From NCBI GenBank assembly GCA_009760855.2, contig WPIO01000021.1, positions 3,882,501 to 3,946,500 on the forward strand: a DNA stretch of 64,000 nucleotides, in the 5' to 3' direction. The translations under genes and the position numbers were made by a program. The notes beneath the pieces are model-generated. The model ran no database searches. It saw only the letters and a list, made by a program, of their open reading frames with translations, and was not told where the DNA came from. How positions within the stretch are numbered: the stretch's first letter is position 1; the number at the start of each line of letters is the position of its first letter. This document shows positions 55,148-64,000 of this stretch, in pieces. This DNA is from Cristatella mucedo (lineage: Eukaryota > Bryozoa > Phylactolaemata > Cristatellidae).

Positions 55148-58100
55148 TATATATAATGTACATGCATGACCACGAATATTTACAAAGGCCACCAATGTGG
55201 ACTTGCTCATTATTTTCGTGTTATTATTCTCCGGCAATATTAACTCAAAAGCTTCACAGTACGAAGTGCTTTTTATTAAACGCTCGCAATTTGCATGCTG
55301 ACCCTGTGCATGTCACCCTAACCATGTTATTCATTTTGTTTGTTTTTCAAGCATGATTTTACTTACCATTTAATTGCATTTCCCTTTACAGCAAATGTAA
55401 AGTGCCTAGAAAGAGATTAAGTTCTCTGAGGGCGCTTTATCAAGTACATTATTATTATTATTATTATTATAATTTCAAGGGTGACCCGACAAAAGAAAGC
55501 AGACAAAAAATGTTAAGGAATGCTGGTTTAAATAGCTATTCAAAGGTAGATATTTTAGTAGAGAAAGTACGTGCATAGTGTAACACATCACATTACAGTG
55601 TATGCCAGCTTTTAAATATATTTTGAAATTGTATTAGCATAATTTTTTATTAGGTGCTCAGATTGTGTGCGATTCCTTGAAGGTAATCTCCAACTAGGAC
55701 TGTTCTGAGGTAGGTTGTTGATGTTTTGAGCACAGGCATTTGGGTCTACATAACTGCGCTGCACTGTGATACAGCTGCAGTTTCCACAGTAATAGTCAGA
55801 ACATTGCGGTTTTGATTCCAAATTATACATAATGGTATTACGGGTTTACCCACTACATTCCACACAATGCTGCATGCACTTTTTGTGCTGTGGCCTTGAA
55901 CGGCCGGTCAGCCAGCATAATAACAGATTGGAACGGCAATACGGTTACTATTTCCACAATAGGCATCGTGCAACTGGTTTTAGTTTCCATTATAGAAAAT
56001 TGTGTTAAGACTTCAGCCTCAGAATTTCGTGCAATTGCGCATCAACGTAACTAACTAACTTCTAACTAGCTCTGCAATGGCCCGGGCCAACGGGACCTGC
56101 GATAGAACTGACATTTCCACATAGGCTTCGTGCAACTTCAGCTTTGATTCGTCATTATAGGAAACAACCAAATTTCATACGATTGCACTTGCATATCTCG
56201 TGCTATGGTGTCCAGTGGCCCGGGCCAGCCAGCCTCCATACGTAATCGCACTGTGATACAGCTTTATTTCCACAATAAGCATTGAGCAACTGCGGTTTGA
56301 TTTCATGTTCTAGTAAACAGTGTTTCGAGTTTACCAACCAAGTTTCGTGACAGCCCGTGCCAGTTCTCATGCATTCGAGGTCCGGCCTGCTCTGCATTTT
56401 CGAACTTTGAACTTAGCTACTATTCTAGAAATAGGTGTCGTTGAACAGCAGTTTTGATTTCTTATTATGGAAACGCTTCTCCGGATTTACCCACCAAAAT
56501 TTTGTGCGATTGCGCTAACACGCCTGTGACTGCCTGGGCCATTGGATTCCACAGCATCAGAACACACCTGCCCAATGTCATAAATGATGTTGGTAAACCT
56601 GAAACACTTCTATGTTTACACTTCTATATATATATATACACTTGTATTGTACAATACATATTCGTTGTGCTCCCTTGTCTTCGATTTGGTGCAGCTGAAA
56701 ACATTTCACACCTGATTGAACAGAAAGGGAAATGAGAACGTGCTAGGTCTGAAGTGTCTTGAGCAGTCTCTTGCGAAGAACAAAGTCGCATGTTAATCCA
56801 AGGCTTGATTCTTGATCAAGTTAGATTCGTGCCTTGAAATTGGTCGATATTTTGACCAGTTGTGCACATATACCTCATCGTAACCATGCTGATATGTCAC
56901 CATGTGGTGCTATCCCTCGTTTAAATTGCTAATGACATCATTCATCGGTCATTAAGCATTGCCCTAACAGTATCAGAATTGGGTATCGTATCTTGGCTTT
57001 TTTTAATGTCCCCGAGTATATACATAGAGCATGTACGTATATACAGACGTAAGTATGTAAACCAAAATGTTTTCAATACTCTCGCCATATTGGCAGCTGA
57101 CATGGCTTGCACACTTATTTCTTATCCGTAGTTGGGTATTGGTAGAATACTGTGAAAATGTAATGCGATGGCTTGTTGTTGTTGGCCTACCGGCATGTGC
57201 AAGCAGGCGATTACAGCTGGTGCAAAACTCTGCAGCCAGGCTTGTCTGTCGTGAGTGGCGCAGTTGCCACATCACACCACTCCTCGCCGACCTGCACTGG
57301 CTACCAGTCAAGCAACGGATCGACTTCAAGGTTTTGTCACTCACTTTAAGGTCACTTCATTCTTTGGCTGCAGCCTATCTCTCAGATCTACTCCCCCACC
57401 AGGCCAAGCACCTGCTTTTCGGAATCCAACAGTCAACCAATACCTCGTACAAACCTCAAATCCTTGGGAGACCCGTGCATTTAGTTCGTATGCTTTGCTT
57501 TCAAAGCCTGGAACTCACTCCCGACTTGTGTCACAACATCACATGACTTGACCACATTTAAAAAGAACTTAAAAACACCTATTTAGGACAGCATTTAGTG
57601 GGTCCCTGTGATTCGTCCTTCATATGCTTATGCGTGCGGACACTGTGCATGCTGCCACTAACCACATTTGCATGATGACCCTGTGTATGTCACCCCTAAC
57701 CATGTTATTCATGTTGTTTATCAACATGATATTACTCACCGTTCAATCGCGTTTGCCTTTGCAGCAAATGGAAGTGCCTAGAAAGAGATTGAGTTCTCTG
57801 AGGGTGCTTTATCAAGTGCATTATTATTATTTTTATTATGTTGGTTCATTCCTGTTTAGCCATCCCGTCAACGCGGAACTCGTCTTGTCTCATCCCAACT
57901 GTGTGAGCAAGCACGTAGTAATACAATTGTTCTTTTTTCACTTAAAGTAATTGGGGATTGCAGACAAAACCTCCCCTTGCCCCTCCGTCAGCCACCCATC
58001 CTTGCCGTGTAGGTCGTGCTTCCTAAATAAAGAACACCGTGCTGAAACTTGCACCTTCTCTGAGAAGGGGGCAGGCTAGGAAACATGGCAGGCAAATGAC

Positions 58101-58792
58101 GACCGATATATCGGTGTGTGTATGTGTTTGTGTTTCAGTGTGTGTGTGCGCTCGTGTGCGTGCATGTACGTGTTCTGTTTAAAAGGACACGGTTGGTTCC
58201 AGACAGACTATCGTCGGATCATGGAGGAGCCTGGTCAGGCAGCTAGCTGATGCCACGGACAAAGGCAGTGTGACCTTTGGGTGCGATCGTGTTAAATAGT
58301 GCTTCTTTTCTGTTAATTAGCAGCTGGCCACACCTTGCTGCCATTCAGCGGCCGAAAGGTGTTCTTTTTACACTCGCACGTACCCTGTTTGCCCATTTTT
58401 TGAATAGGCTGCACACGCTTTTAAGAAATGTTATGCAAAGAGCTTTGATATCTTTAAGTGTTTATCCTTATCATTTTTCACCCGGGATCATGCAGTTCGT
58501 CTTTGGCGTGCATGTTCTGGCAAATGTACATCGCATATTATGTCTTAGGCAGCAGATTGATGGTGTGCACGACTTCTGTCTTTCAGTCGAAGGCGTCCGA
58601 CGCATATTCAGGACGTGTGCTCTTAAAGAGGACACAGCCAACGGCTGCAGCTTCCGAAGCAGCACAGGACAGGTGAACGTAGAGATCTGCTCCTGCCGTG
58701 GTGACGGATGTAACACTGGCTTCAAGGCCCGTGCTGCTGCGTCCACAGTGGTACTGGTGGCGGCCGTATCATCCTACTTCAGGATCGTTTAG
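49185..58792 (+). CDS. Ly6/Quiver-like GPI-anchored three-finger protein, three exons
   Basis: Join 49185-49248, 54595-54753, 58587-58792: 429 nt, 142 residues, both introns in phase 1. Residues 1-22 form a signal peptide (hydrophobic VVGVAVCIVALCV). The mature domain has ten cysteines at 27, 30, 41, 55, 68, 85, 95, 109, 111 and 116. It opens with CYQC and ends with CSCRGDGCN, the CN end typical of Ly6/uPAR folds. The mid-segment GVRRIFRTC resembles Quiver/Sleepless-type proteins. N62-I-T is a likely glycosylation site. Residues 122-142 (small residues, then VVLVAAV) look like a GPI-attachment signal. The protein should sit on the outer cell surface. The family includes ion-channel and receptor modulators and septate-junction proteins; which role applies here cannot be told. 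Confidence 0.92.
50325..50402 (-). mobile_element. Tail fragment of LINE/SINE type
   Basis: 'aggagaactcaaatctctatccaggcgctttacac' is the reversed hairpin tail shared by LINE family 1 and SINE A. No head is visible. Confidence 0.55.
51068..51242 (-). mobile_element. SINE family B, diverged
   Basis: 'ggcagcctcgttgatgtagcagcag' and 'gtgttggactcgaagctacgacatgggtcgt' correspond in reverse to the tail and B-box segments. Confidence 0.6.
53276..53447 (+). mobile_element. SINE family B, well preserved
   Basis: Head 'gatggcacactaggtaaggcgg', B box 'gtgggttcgatttc', body 'gcggtgggcgaccctttatcgccactgcaagc' and tail 'gctatacaaaaaaggctgtttaatcagc'. Confidence 0.85.
53558..53695 (+). mobile_element. SINE family A, copy 4
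   Basis: 'tggtttggcccagtggttaaggtgctcg', 'ggccgaggtcgtaggctcgg' and the tail 'gtgcctgaatagagattaggttctctta'. More diverged than copies 1-3. Confidence 0.85.
54410..54574 (+). mobile_element. SINE family B ending at the Ly6 exon 2 acceptor
   Basis: B box 'cgtgggtttgagtcc', body 'gcagtgggcgccttctgcaag', end 'gcagataaatcagcc'. Only about 20 bases, the T-rich tract, separate the element from exon 2. Confidence 0.75.
54595..54753 (+). CDS. Ly6-like gene exon 2 (first half of the domain)
   Basis: Acceptor tttttctttttcag, donor AATC|gtgagt. It encodes CYQC, the cysteines at 41, 55 and 68, and the NIT glycosylation site. Phase 1 on both sides. Confidence 0.93.
54775..55050. repeat. CT-rich tract with pure (CT)n core
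   Basis: Pyrimidine-rich from just after exon 2. The pure CT run is at about 54960-55016. The Ser/Leu frames are artefacts. Confidence 0.92.
55109..55155. repeat. (TA)n microsatellite
   Basis: TA run, nearly pure. Confidence 0.92.
55285..55470 (+). mobile_element. LINE family 1 tail fragment
   Basis: 3' UTR words, the hairpin (agaaagagattaagttctct) and (ATT)n. No coding part. Confidence 0.85.
55740..56560. repeat. Diverged tandem repeat, ~160-bp unit, about five units
   Basis: The module 'tttccaca-taggc-tcgtgcaactgcggttttgattcc' recurs near 55775, 55950, 56115, 56260 and 56425. It alternates with a second module around 'tttacc-accaa-tttcgtgcgattgc' and with 'ggcccgggcca'. Related single pieces occur at about 20395-20460 and 20935-21060. 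Confidence 0.7.
57184..57835 (+). mobile_element. LINE family 1, 3' third
   Basis: Starts inside the RT C-terminal region (LPACASRRLQLVQNSAARLV). It has frameshifts around 57415-57500 and then the 3' UTR, hairpin and ATT tail. Confidence 0.88.
58587..58792 (+). CDS. Ly6-like gene exon 3 (second half of the domain and GPI signal)
   Basis: Acceptor ctgtctttcag. It encodes GVRRIFRTC, cysteines 85-116, CSCRGDGCN and the hydrophobic tail, stopping at TAG 58790-58792. Confidence 0.93.
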
Positions 58793-59150
58793 TAGCCTGC
58801 CAGTGTCTAGCCTGCCAGTGTCTAGCCTGCTATCCACCGAGAGGAGAGGACTTCAGCAAGACCGCAACCTCAGCTATCGGCTTAGTTCAATTGTCTCTCT
58901 CTGATCTGGCCGTAGTATGCCTTAGTTGTTTGCGTTGTGGCCCCCTGTATAGCTGTACTGAACTTGTGCCTAGCGATGCCTAAGTCTGACACTCCTTGCC
59001 AGACAATTTCCAGTCTGGCTAAATAAGACAACATGTACAATGTGCCTCGATCTCTCGAAACCTGCACACACTTGCTATTGCCTAGCGAGCTAGGCGAGTG
59101 TCTTTTGAGGGTAGTAAAACGCGGTCAAAACAAAAGCTGCTATATAAAGC
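58793..59150 (+). other. Probable 3' UTR of the Ly6-like gene
   Basis: Contains a threefold 'cctgccagtgtctag'-type repeat at 58796-58830. No canonical AATAAA was seen close by; AAATAAG near 59020 is a weak candidate. Confidence 0.35.
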
Positions 59151-59240
59151 TTGTAATAATAATAGTAATAATATTATATTATAATAATTATTCTATTAAT
59201 ATTATTATTATTGATATAATAATAATAATAATAATGCCAA
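59151..59240. repeat. (ATT/AAT)n microsatellite
   Basis: Mixed AAT and ATT runs on either side of a short centre, giving a palindromic AT-rich block. Confidence 0.85.
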
Positions 59241-59504
59241 TAATGCTTTGAGGAGCTCCCACTCCATGGTCTGCTTTCGAGTGGCCTATGTTTGAGTTGG
59301 AACAGCAATTTTTTAATGACATTCAAAACGCTCGCTGAAGAAGCGAGTGGAAGCTGTACGCCGTTAAGCTCTCTTTTTTCATTATCTGTACCCTCCGTCT
59401 GGCCGGTGCCGTTACCTGGCACAGCTTCAGCTTCAATTGTATGCTGATTACACTCAGCTCTGCCTAACCTTCGACCTTCTAAGCATTGCTCAGCATCTGG
59501 CTTA

Positions 59505-60115
59505 CTTGTTTATAATAATAATAATAATAATAATAATGCACTTGATAAAGCACCCTCAGAGAACTCAATCTCTTTCTAGGCGGAAATGCGATTGAATGGT
59601 GAGTAATATCATGCTTGATAAAGAACGTGAATAACATGGTTAGGGGTGACATGCACAGCGCAGGGTCAGCATGCAAGTGTGGCTAGTGGCAGCATGCACA
59701 ATGTCAGCACCCATAAGCACATGAAGGACGAATCACAGGGACCCACTAAATGCTGTCCTAAAAAGGTGTTTTTTAAGTTCTTTTTAAATGTGGTCAAGTC
59801 AGGGGATGTTGTGACGGAAGTCGGGAGTGAGTTCAGGCTTTGGGAGCATACGAACTAAATGCATGGTCTCCAAATGATTTCAAGTTTGTACGAGGCAAAT
59901 TGTTGGATTATCTATAATCCAACAATATATCAATAATCCAACAATTTGCCATACGTTGGTAAATTGTTGGATTCCGAAAAGCGGCTGGTACGACGCTTGG
60001 CCTGGTGGGGGAGTAGGTCTGAGAGATAGGCTGGAGTCGAAGAATGAAGTGACCTAAAAGTGAGCGACAAAACCTTGAAGTCGATGCGTTGCTTGAATCG
60101 AAAGCCTCTTAGGCT
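59505..60115 (-). mobile_element. LINE family 1, 3' part, with internal palindromic insert
   Basis: The tail and (ATT)n are at the low-coordinate end. RT C-terminal sequence continues to about 60100. At 59897-59965 the word ttgttggatta and its reverse complement are repeated several times, interrupting the RT sequence. Confidence 0.85.
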
Positions 60116-60224
60116 TCGAGTGTGCTATAGAGAACTCCAGCGAAGCACCCACTAAATCCTGCGGCGAAATGTAATGTGTCGCCGTCTGTAACTCCACAAA
60201 GACTATCGCCGTCTGTAACTCCAC

Positions 60225-61080
60225 AAAGACTATGTTGGTGTTACGTGAGGAACATGAAAGTAGCAGCTTAGGACGGCTGGAAAAGACGTGTCCGAGTCGT
60301 CAGCAGGAGAGTAGCTGTCATTAAGTAAGAATTGTGGCAGGGAGAATAACAACGGATGCAGAGCAAAGTTCTCAGTTTCAGCCTGTCCGCGCCCTCAGGT
60401 CCTGTGTGGACAATAAATTAGCTGTTCCATCCCTCTGCTTAAAGATCATTGGCGACAGAAGCTTTAGCTCTGCAGGTCCTAGACTGTTGAACTCGCGTCC
60501 ACATTTATTACGCAATGACAACTACTCTCCTGCTGCCGACTATGGCTCATTCTTTCCAGCAGTCCTAAGCTGCTACTTTCATACTACTCACTACCTCGAC
60601 TGCTCTCCTGACCGCTATGCTTCCCACTTTCTCTTTGTTTCGTGATATGAAGTCTGTTGGCTACCAAATACGTACCAAAAGCCGTTCAGGTTGTGAGTGC
60701 GCTATATAAAACTCTACTGCGTCACACCCACATGGTCTTTATGGCTCTGGGGAGTTACAGACTGAGATACATTACATGGCTCTCCTGCGTAACACCCACA
60801 TGGTCTTTATGACTTTGTGGAGTTACAGACGGAGATACATTATATTATATTACAGTCTAGGACCTGCAGAGCAAAAGCTTCTGTCGTCAACGTCTTTAAG
60901 CAGAGGAATTTAACAGCTAAATTATAGTCCAAACAAGATCTGAGGGCTCGAGGAGGCTGAAACTAGTGCAGCAGTTAGCAACTAGTTCTGAAGGAGCCAA
61001 ACCGTGGCGGCCCTTGTGGGTCAGCGTAAGAACTCATATAAGTACTGGAATGGAGTTACAAACATGGAATAGAGTTACAG
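60225..61080. mobile_element. LINE family 2 fragments in inverted arrangement
   Basis: 60334-60760 (plus) encodes ALRSC.DNKLAVP..CLK and GDRSFSSAGPRLLNS, followed by the family-2 tail. The segment 60850-61020 carries part of the same region on the minus strand. A piece of the tail is duplicated at 60690-60770 and 60780-60840. Confidence 0.7.
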
Positions 61081-61339
61081 ACGGAGACATTACATTATAT
61101 AAACTGGAACTACGGGTAATAAAGACACTCAAACGTTACGTAAAAGACAGCTATTAGTTGTACTTATAAAGGCGTCAAGATGTTTATATTTCAAGTGTCA
61201 CAGATCATCTGTTGTCGAGTAGCGAGTACTTATACGCGATAAAAACTAAACGCTTGCGCCAACTCAAGCGTAGCACCCAGAAAGAACTAAACCGCTTTCA
61301 AAGCGCAAGACACATGGTATGCTAGGAAGGAAGCAAGCC

Positions 61340-61590
61340 AATTAGTTAGTGATAGCATGCAAAGTAGCAGCACCCATAAGCTGGCAAAGGACGATTCACA
61401 TGGACAAAGAAAATGCTGAGGAAACGGATGCATTTCAGCCTCTTTTCGACTTCCATCGAGTCTGGGCATATCGAGACCTCAATCGGTAGAGATTACCCGA
61501 CTTTGAGAGCTTAGGAACTGAGGGGATTATCTCAAAAAGATTTGAGTTTCATTAGAGGCATAGCTAGATGATTTTACTCTAAAGAGCGTA
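61340..61590 (-). mobile_element. LINE family 1 relic
   Basis: 'ttagttagtgatagcatgcaaagtagcagcacccataagc' and 'gacgattcacatggac' are 3' UTR words of family 1 in reverse. Strongly diverged. Confidence 0.55.
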
Positions 61591-61639
61591 AGTCGTAAGA
61601 CGCGAAGCCTCATTACGAATGATTTTAGATAAAAAATAA

Positions 61640-61830
61640 ATAAATACTAGTTGATCTAGCAGCCTCGTTTGTATAGCAGCAGAAGATCTATTCAACAAGC
61701 AACGGGAAATGGCCAGCGTTCAGTCATTGCGACCTACAACTCTCGTCTCATGCCCGAAGTGCAACTCAACTGCCTGGCTCTAAGCCTTGGCTGCAATTGA
61801 CTGAGTGTTCCAGAACTCGGGCTTTAACGC
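61640..61830 (-). mobile_element. SINE family B, diverged
   Basis: 'ctagcagcctcgtttgtatagcagcagaag' matches the reversed tail of family B. The B-box region is poor. Confidence 0.45.
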
Positions 61831-63115
61831 CGCCTGACCGTTATTATTGGCATAACCGGTTCCTAAGAATTTTACTTTAGGAACCTGGAATAATATCTCG
61901 TTAGTCGTAATCCACCTTATCTACCCGGCGTTGCAAGTGCGATTGCACTTATGACATTCCGTCTCGACTTCTGCGACTCGATACTCGCAGGTCTTCTTGC
62001 GTTTGCAACAAGGCGCTCGCAGCTGGTGCGGCAACCATTTCCATGCCCTCGTGTAAAGTCCTAAAATCTGGCTTCTTCTAGAAGCCGTATATTGGTTTTC
62101 CGAATTGAAAACACGGATCTTCAACTATGGCCTGGACATGTGCGACTTTGTGGTCACTTTGCCACCCCTACATCTTTCAGATTAACAGTGGTCAGTTCAA
62201 ATCTGCCACCGTCATTAGCACATTCAAGTTCCGACTTTTTAGTAGTCCCAGCTCGATTCTCAGCAGACCACCGCTAAAACATTTACGTAGCAGTAACATT
62301 TATGCTGGATATTTCTAAATTTTGCGTCAGACGTCGGCGTACCTCTTCGCTCAGGGCATCGACACTCTTAAGGCTAGAACGTTAAAAGTTGCGTCTACGT
62401 GCTGCTGAGTCGCTGCCAGCTATGCGTTCCTCGTCGACTCTTTGGAATGAGCGCTGGTTCAGAGCTCGCCTCGAATTCGGTAAATTAATTTCCGGAATAT
62501 GCTCAGTGTTAGTTCGGCACTGCTCGCCATTCATATGGTTTCATTGGGTGGTTCTATTTTTGAATTCTAAATTTTGCAGAGCAAGCAGCTACTTCAGCTT
62601 TCAAGCACTCAATTTTACTGTCAGCATGATCTGTAGTCCTGTCAGCATAGACAACCGTGTTTCTTGCACAATTCTCATCAATACATCCACGATAATAGTA
62701 TCAATGCAAATATTTTCTCACAAATATAGTCAGCAAGCAAGACTAGCGCAAGATGGCTACTGGGGGTCCTCAGCAATCATTCATCACTCCCGACACCAAA
62801 CGTGACGAGCGCGCGGTAGCGGCAACTGTACAGCTCTTTTCTTAGTCCGCAAACGCAGCACTCGCAGCGGTGTTATTCTTCGCCGACGTGAGACGAATAA
62901 CCGGCGCTTTGTCGCACGTCGAACGCGATAGTCGGGCGCGCTTCGGGGTGCAGCCGCCGCCTGACCGCCATCAAGCCCCCCCCCCCGCCGGCGAAACGGG
63001 GCGATGGTAAAGGTGGGAGTGGGGGGTGGCTAAAGGTCGCAACTCGCAAAGACTGTCGCCCGGCCGCCGGCGCAGCACTGAATGGCGAGCGACGGGCGGC
63101 TTCGTCAAGCCGGTT
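61830..63115. other. Unassigned region with a faint LINE trace
   Basis: At 61945-62010 the plus strand weakly parallels the RT segment 'VTSRLDFCNSLLTGLPACAIRR'. Otherwise nothing is recognisable. The sequence becomes GC-rich from 62860, with a C run at about 62978-62987. Confidence 0.3.
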
Positions 63116-63191
63116 GCCGAAAACCGGAGCTCTTGGAGAGCGAGTGAGAGAGAGAAAGAGAGAAAGAGGCAGAGAGAGAGAGAGAAAAAGG

Positions 63192-63232
<41 letters not shown>

Positions 63233-63355
63233 GGCGAGAGAGGGAGTGAGAGAGAGAAGTAGAAAGAGAGAGAGAGAGAGAGAGAGTGAGAGAGTGAGAG
63301 AGAGAGTGAGAGAGAGAGTGAGAGAGAGAGAGAGAGAGAGAGTGAGAGAGCGAGT

Positions 63356-63388
<33 letters not shown>

Positions 63389-63400
63389 AGCTGGCCACTG
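63116..63400. repeat. (GA)n low-complexity tract
   Basis: Nearly 280 bases of GAGA with AAAG and GTGA interruptions. The Ser/Leu-rich minus-strand frame and the Arg/Glu-rich plus-strand frame are repeat translations. Confidence 0.95.
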
Positions 63401-64000
63401 GTAGGCGCAGCGCCAATGGCCGACCGGTAGCTGAACTACTCGGCTGCAACGAAGAGCGCCCAGCGGGAGGCGGACGCGCGAGACAAGTTCCGGTGAGTGG
63501 AGCGGGCGCCTCCGAGCGCTTGCGGAGATGCTGCTTCGACGCTCACCGATGCACAGGCTAGCGGCGTGCGGCGGCAATGGAGAACGCCCGCACCTGTGTC
63601 CAACCAGTCCGAGTCATTAATGTAGACCGGTCCATTCGATGGGAGCAGAGGGGCACGTGTGTACAGCACAGGCCGTTGCGTACCGCTCACTCGGATGCCC
63701 AAAGTGCAGCTGACCATCTATTCCGAGAGCTGGGCTTTGCATTACCGTTCAAGCGTAGCTTACGACGTAGCCTGCTCAGCTGCACAAGACTATCGTCACT
63801 ATCCGCAACAAGAGCCGCGTCTCGCGGACGTTGGCGTTGTGGAGAGTTCACTTGGAAGCAGGCTACCGGATGTAAAGGTTTTTTTTCTTTGGATCATAGC
63901 TTTTCCAAAGAAGAGCGGATAGCTTTGGCATTTTGGCCGCATACTTTCGCAAGGCGCCTTCGAAGCCGCGTGATTCTTGTTTGCACGGTTTCGCGCCTTC
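63400..64000. other. GC-rich end of the window, unassigned
   Basis: CpG-rich to about 63600. The frame 63659-63922 on the plus strand is open but shows no motif. It could be a promoter or first exon of a gene beyond the window. Confidence 0.3.

Larger units (their letters stand above)
54754..58586 (+). other. Ly6-like gene intron 2
   Basis: A 3.8-kb intron filled with a (CT)n tract, a (TA)n tract, a LINE tail, the ~160-bp tandem repeat and a LINE fragment. The segment 57840-58560 shows nothing recognisable apart from a GT-rich patch near 58115-58170. Confidence 0.6.

Noticed and set aside
62873-63577. 234-codon Ser/Leu-rich minus-strand frame
   Set aside because: Mostly a translation of the (GA)n tract.

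Overview
This is a stretch of animal (metazoan) nuclear DNA, most likely from an invertebrate. The evidence is spliceosomal introns with GT/GC-AG borders, a three-exon eIF4E-binding protein (4E-BP) gene with a TOS motif, a Ly6/Quiver-type GPI-anchored protein gene, a many-exon leucine-rich-repeat gene, a canonical eukaryotic tRNA-Thr, tRNA-derived SINEs and CR1/L2-type LINEs. I cannot name the species.

Three protein-coding genes can be reconstructed, all on the + strand, and in each the intron phases close exactly. (1) An SDS22-class LRR protein, about 543 residues, in 12 exons from 6886 to 26325, with an AATAAA at 26847. (2) A 4E-BP of 133 residues in exons 28919-29063, 31368-31574 and 32655-32704; the last 50-nt exon encodes the TOS motif FEMDV. 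A tRNA-Thr(UGU) lies head-to-head upstream (28591-28661, minus). (3) A Ly6/Quiver-like protein of 142 residues in exons 49185-49248, 54595-54753 and 58587-58792, with signal peptide, ten mature cysteines and a GPI-type tail. The three genes have no evident joint pathway.

Most of the rest is repeats. A CR1/L2-like LINE family (family 1) is present as one near-complete reverse-transcriptase ORF (2812-4650, minus), a second long copy (18690-20125, plus) and many fragments, each ending in a hairpin-forming tail plus (ATT)n. A tRNA-derived SINE (family A) carries a tail resembling that LINE tail. A second tRNA-like SINE (family B) is scattered through introns, and one copy ends just before the 3' splice site of Ly6 exon 2. 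Other elements are a second LINE family, a hAT transposon relic (22278-24400) with a second stray terminus at 48513, a degenerate transposon-type gene at 36880-38550 split by two SINE A copies, two solo-LTR candidates, a 22-copy 17-bp minisatellite (40536-40909), a diverged ~160-bp tandem repeat (55740-56560), long hairpins at 1928-2080 and 30901-30968, and many microsatellites.

Layout: 1-6885 repeats and unassigned sequence; 6886-26870 LRR gene with LINE, SINE and hAT insertions in its introns; 26870-28590 unassigned; 28591-33970 tRNA and 4E-BP; 34000-49180 intergenic with transposon debris, minisatellite and GC-rich islands; 49185-58800 Ly6 gene; 58800-64000 LINE fragments and a (GA)n-bearing GC-rich stretch. 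No prokaryote-type system, CRISPR array or viral gene was seen.
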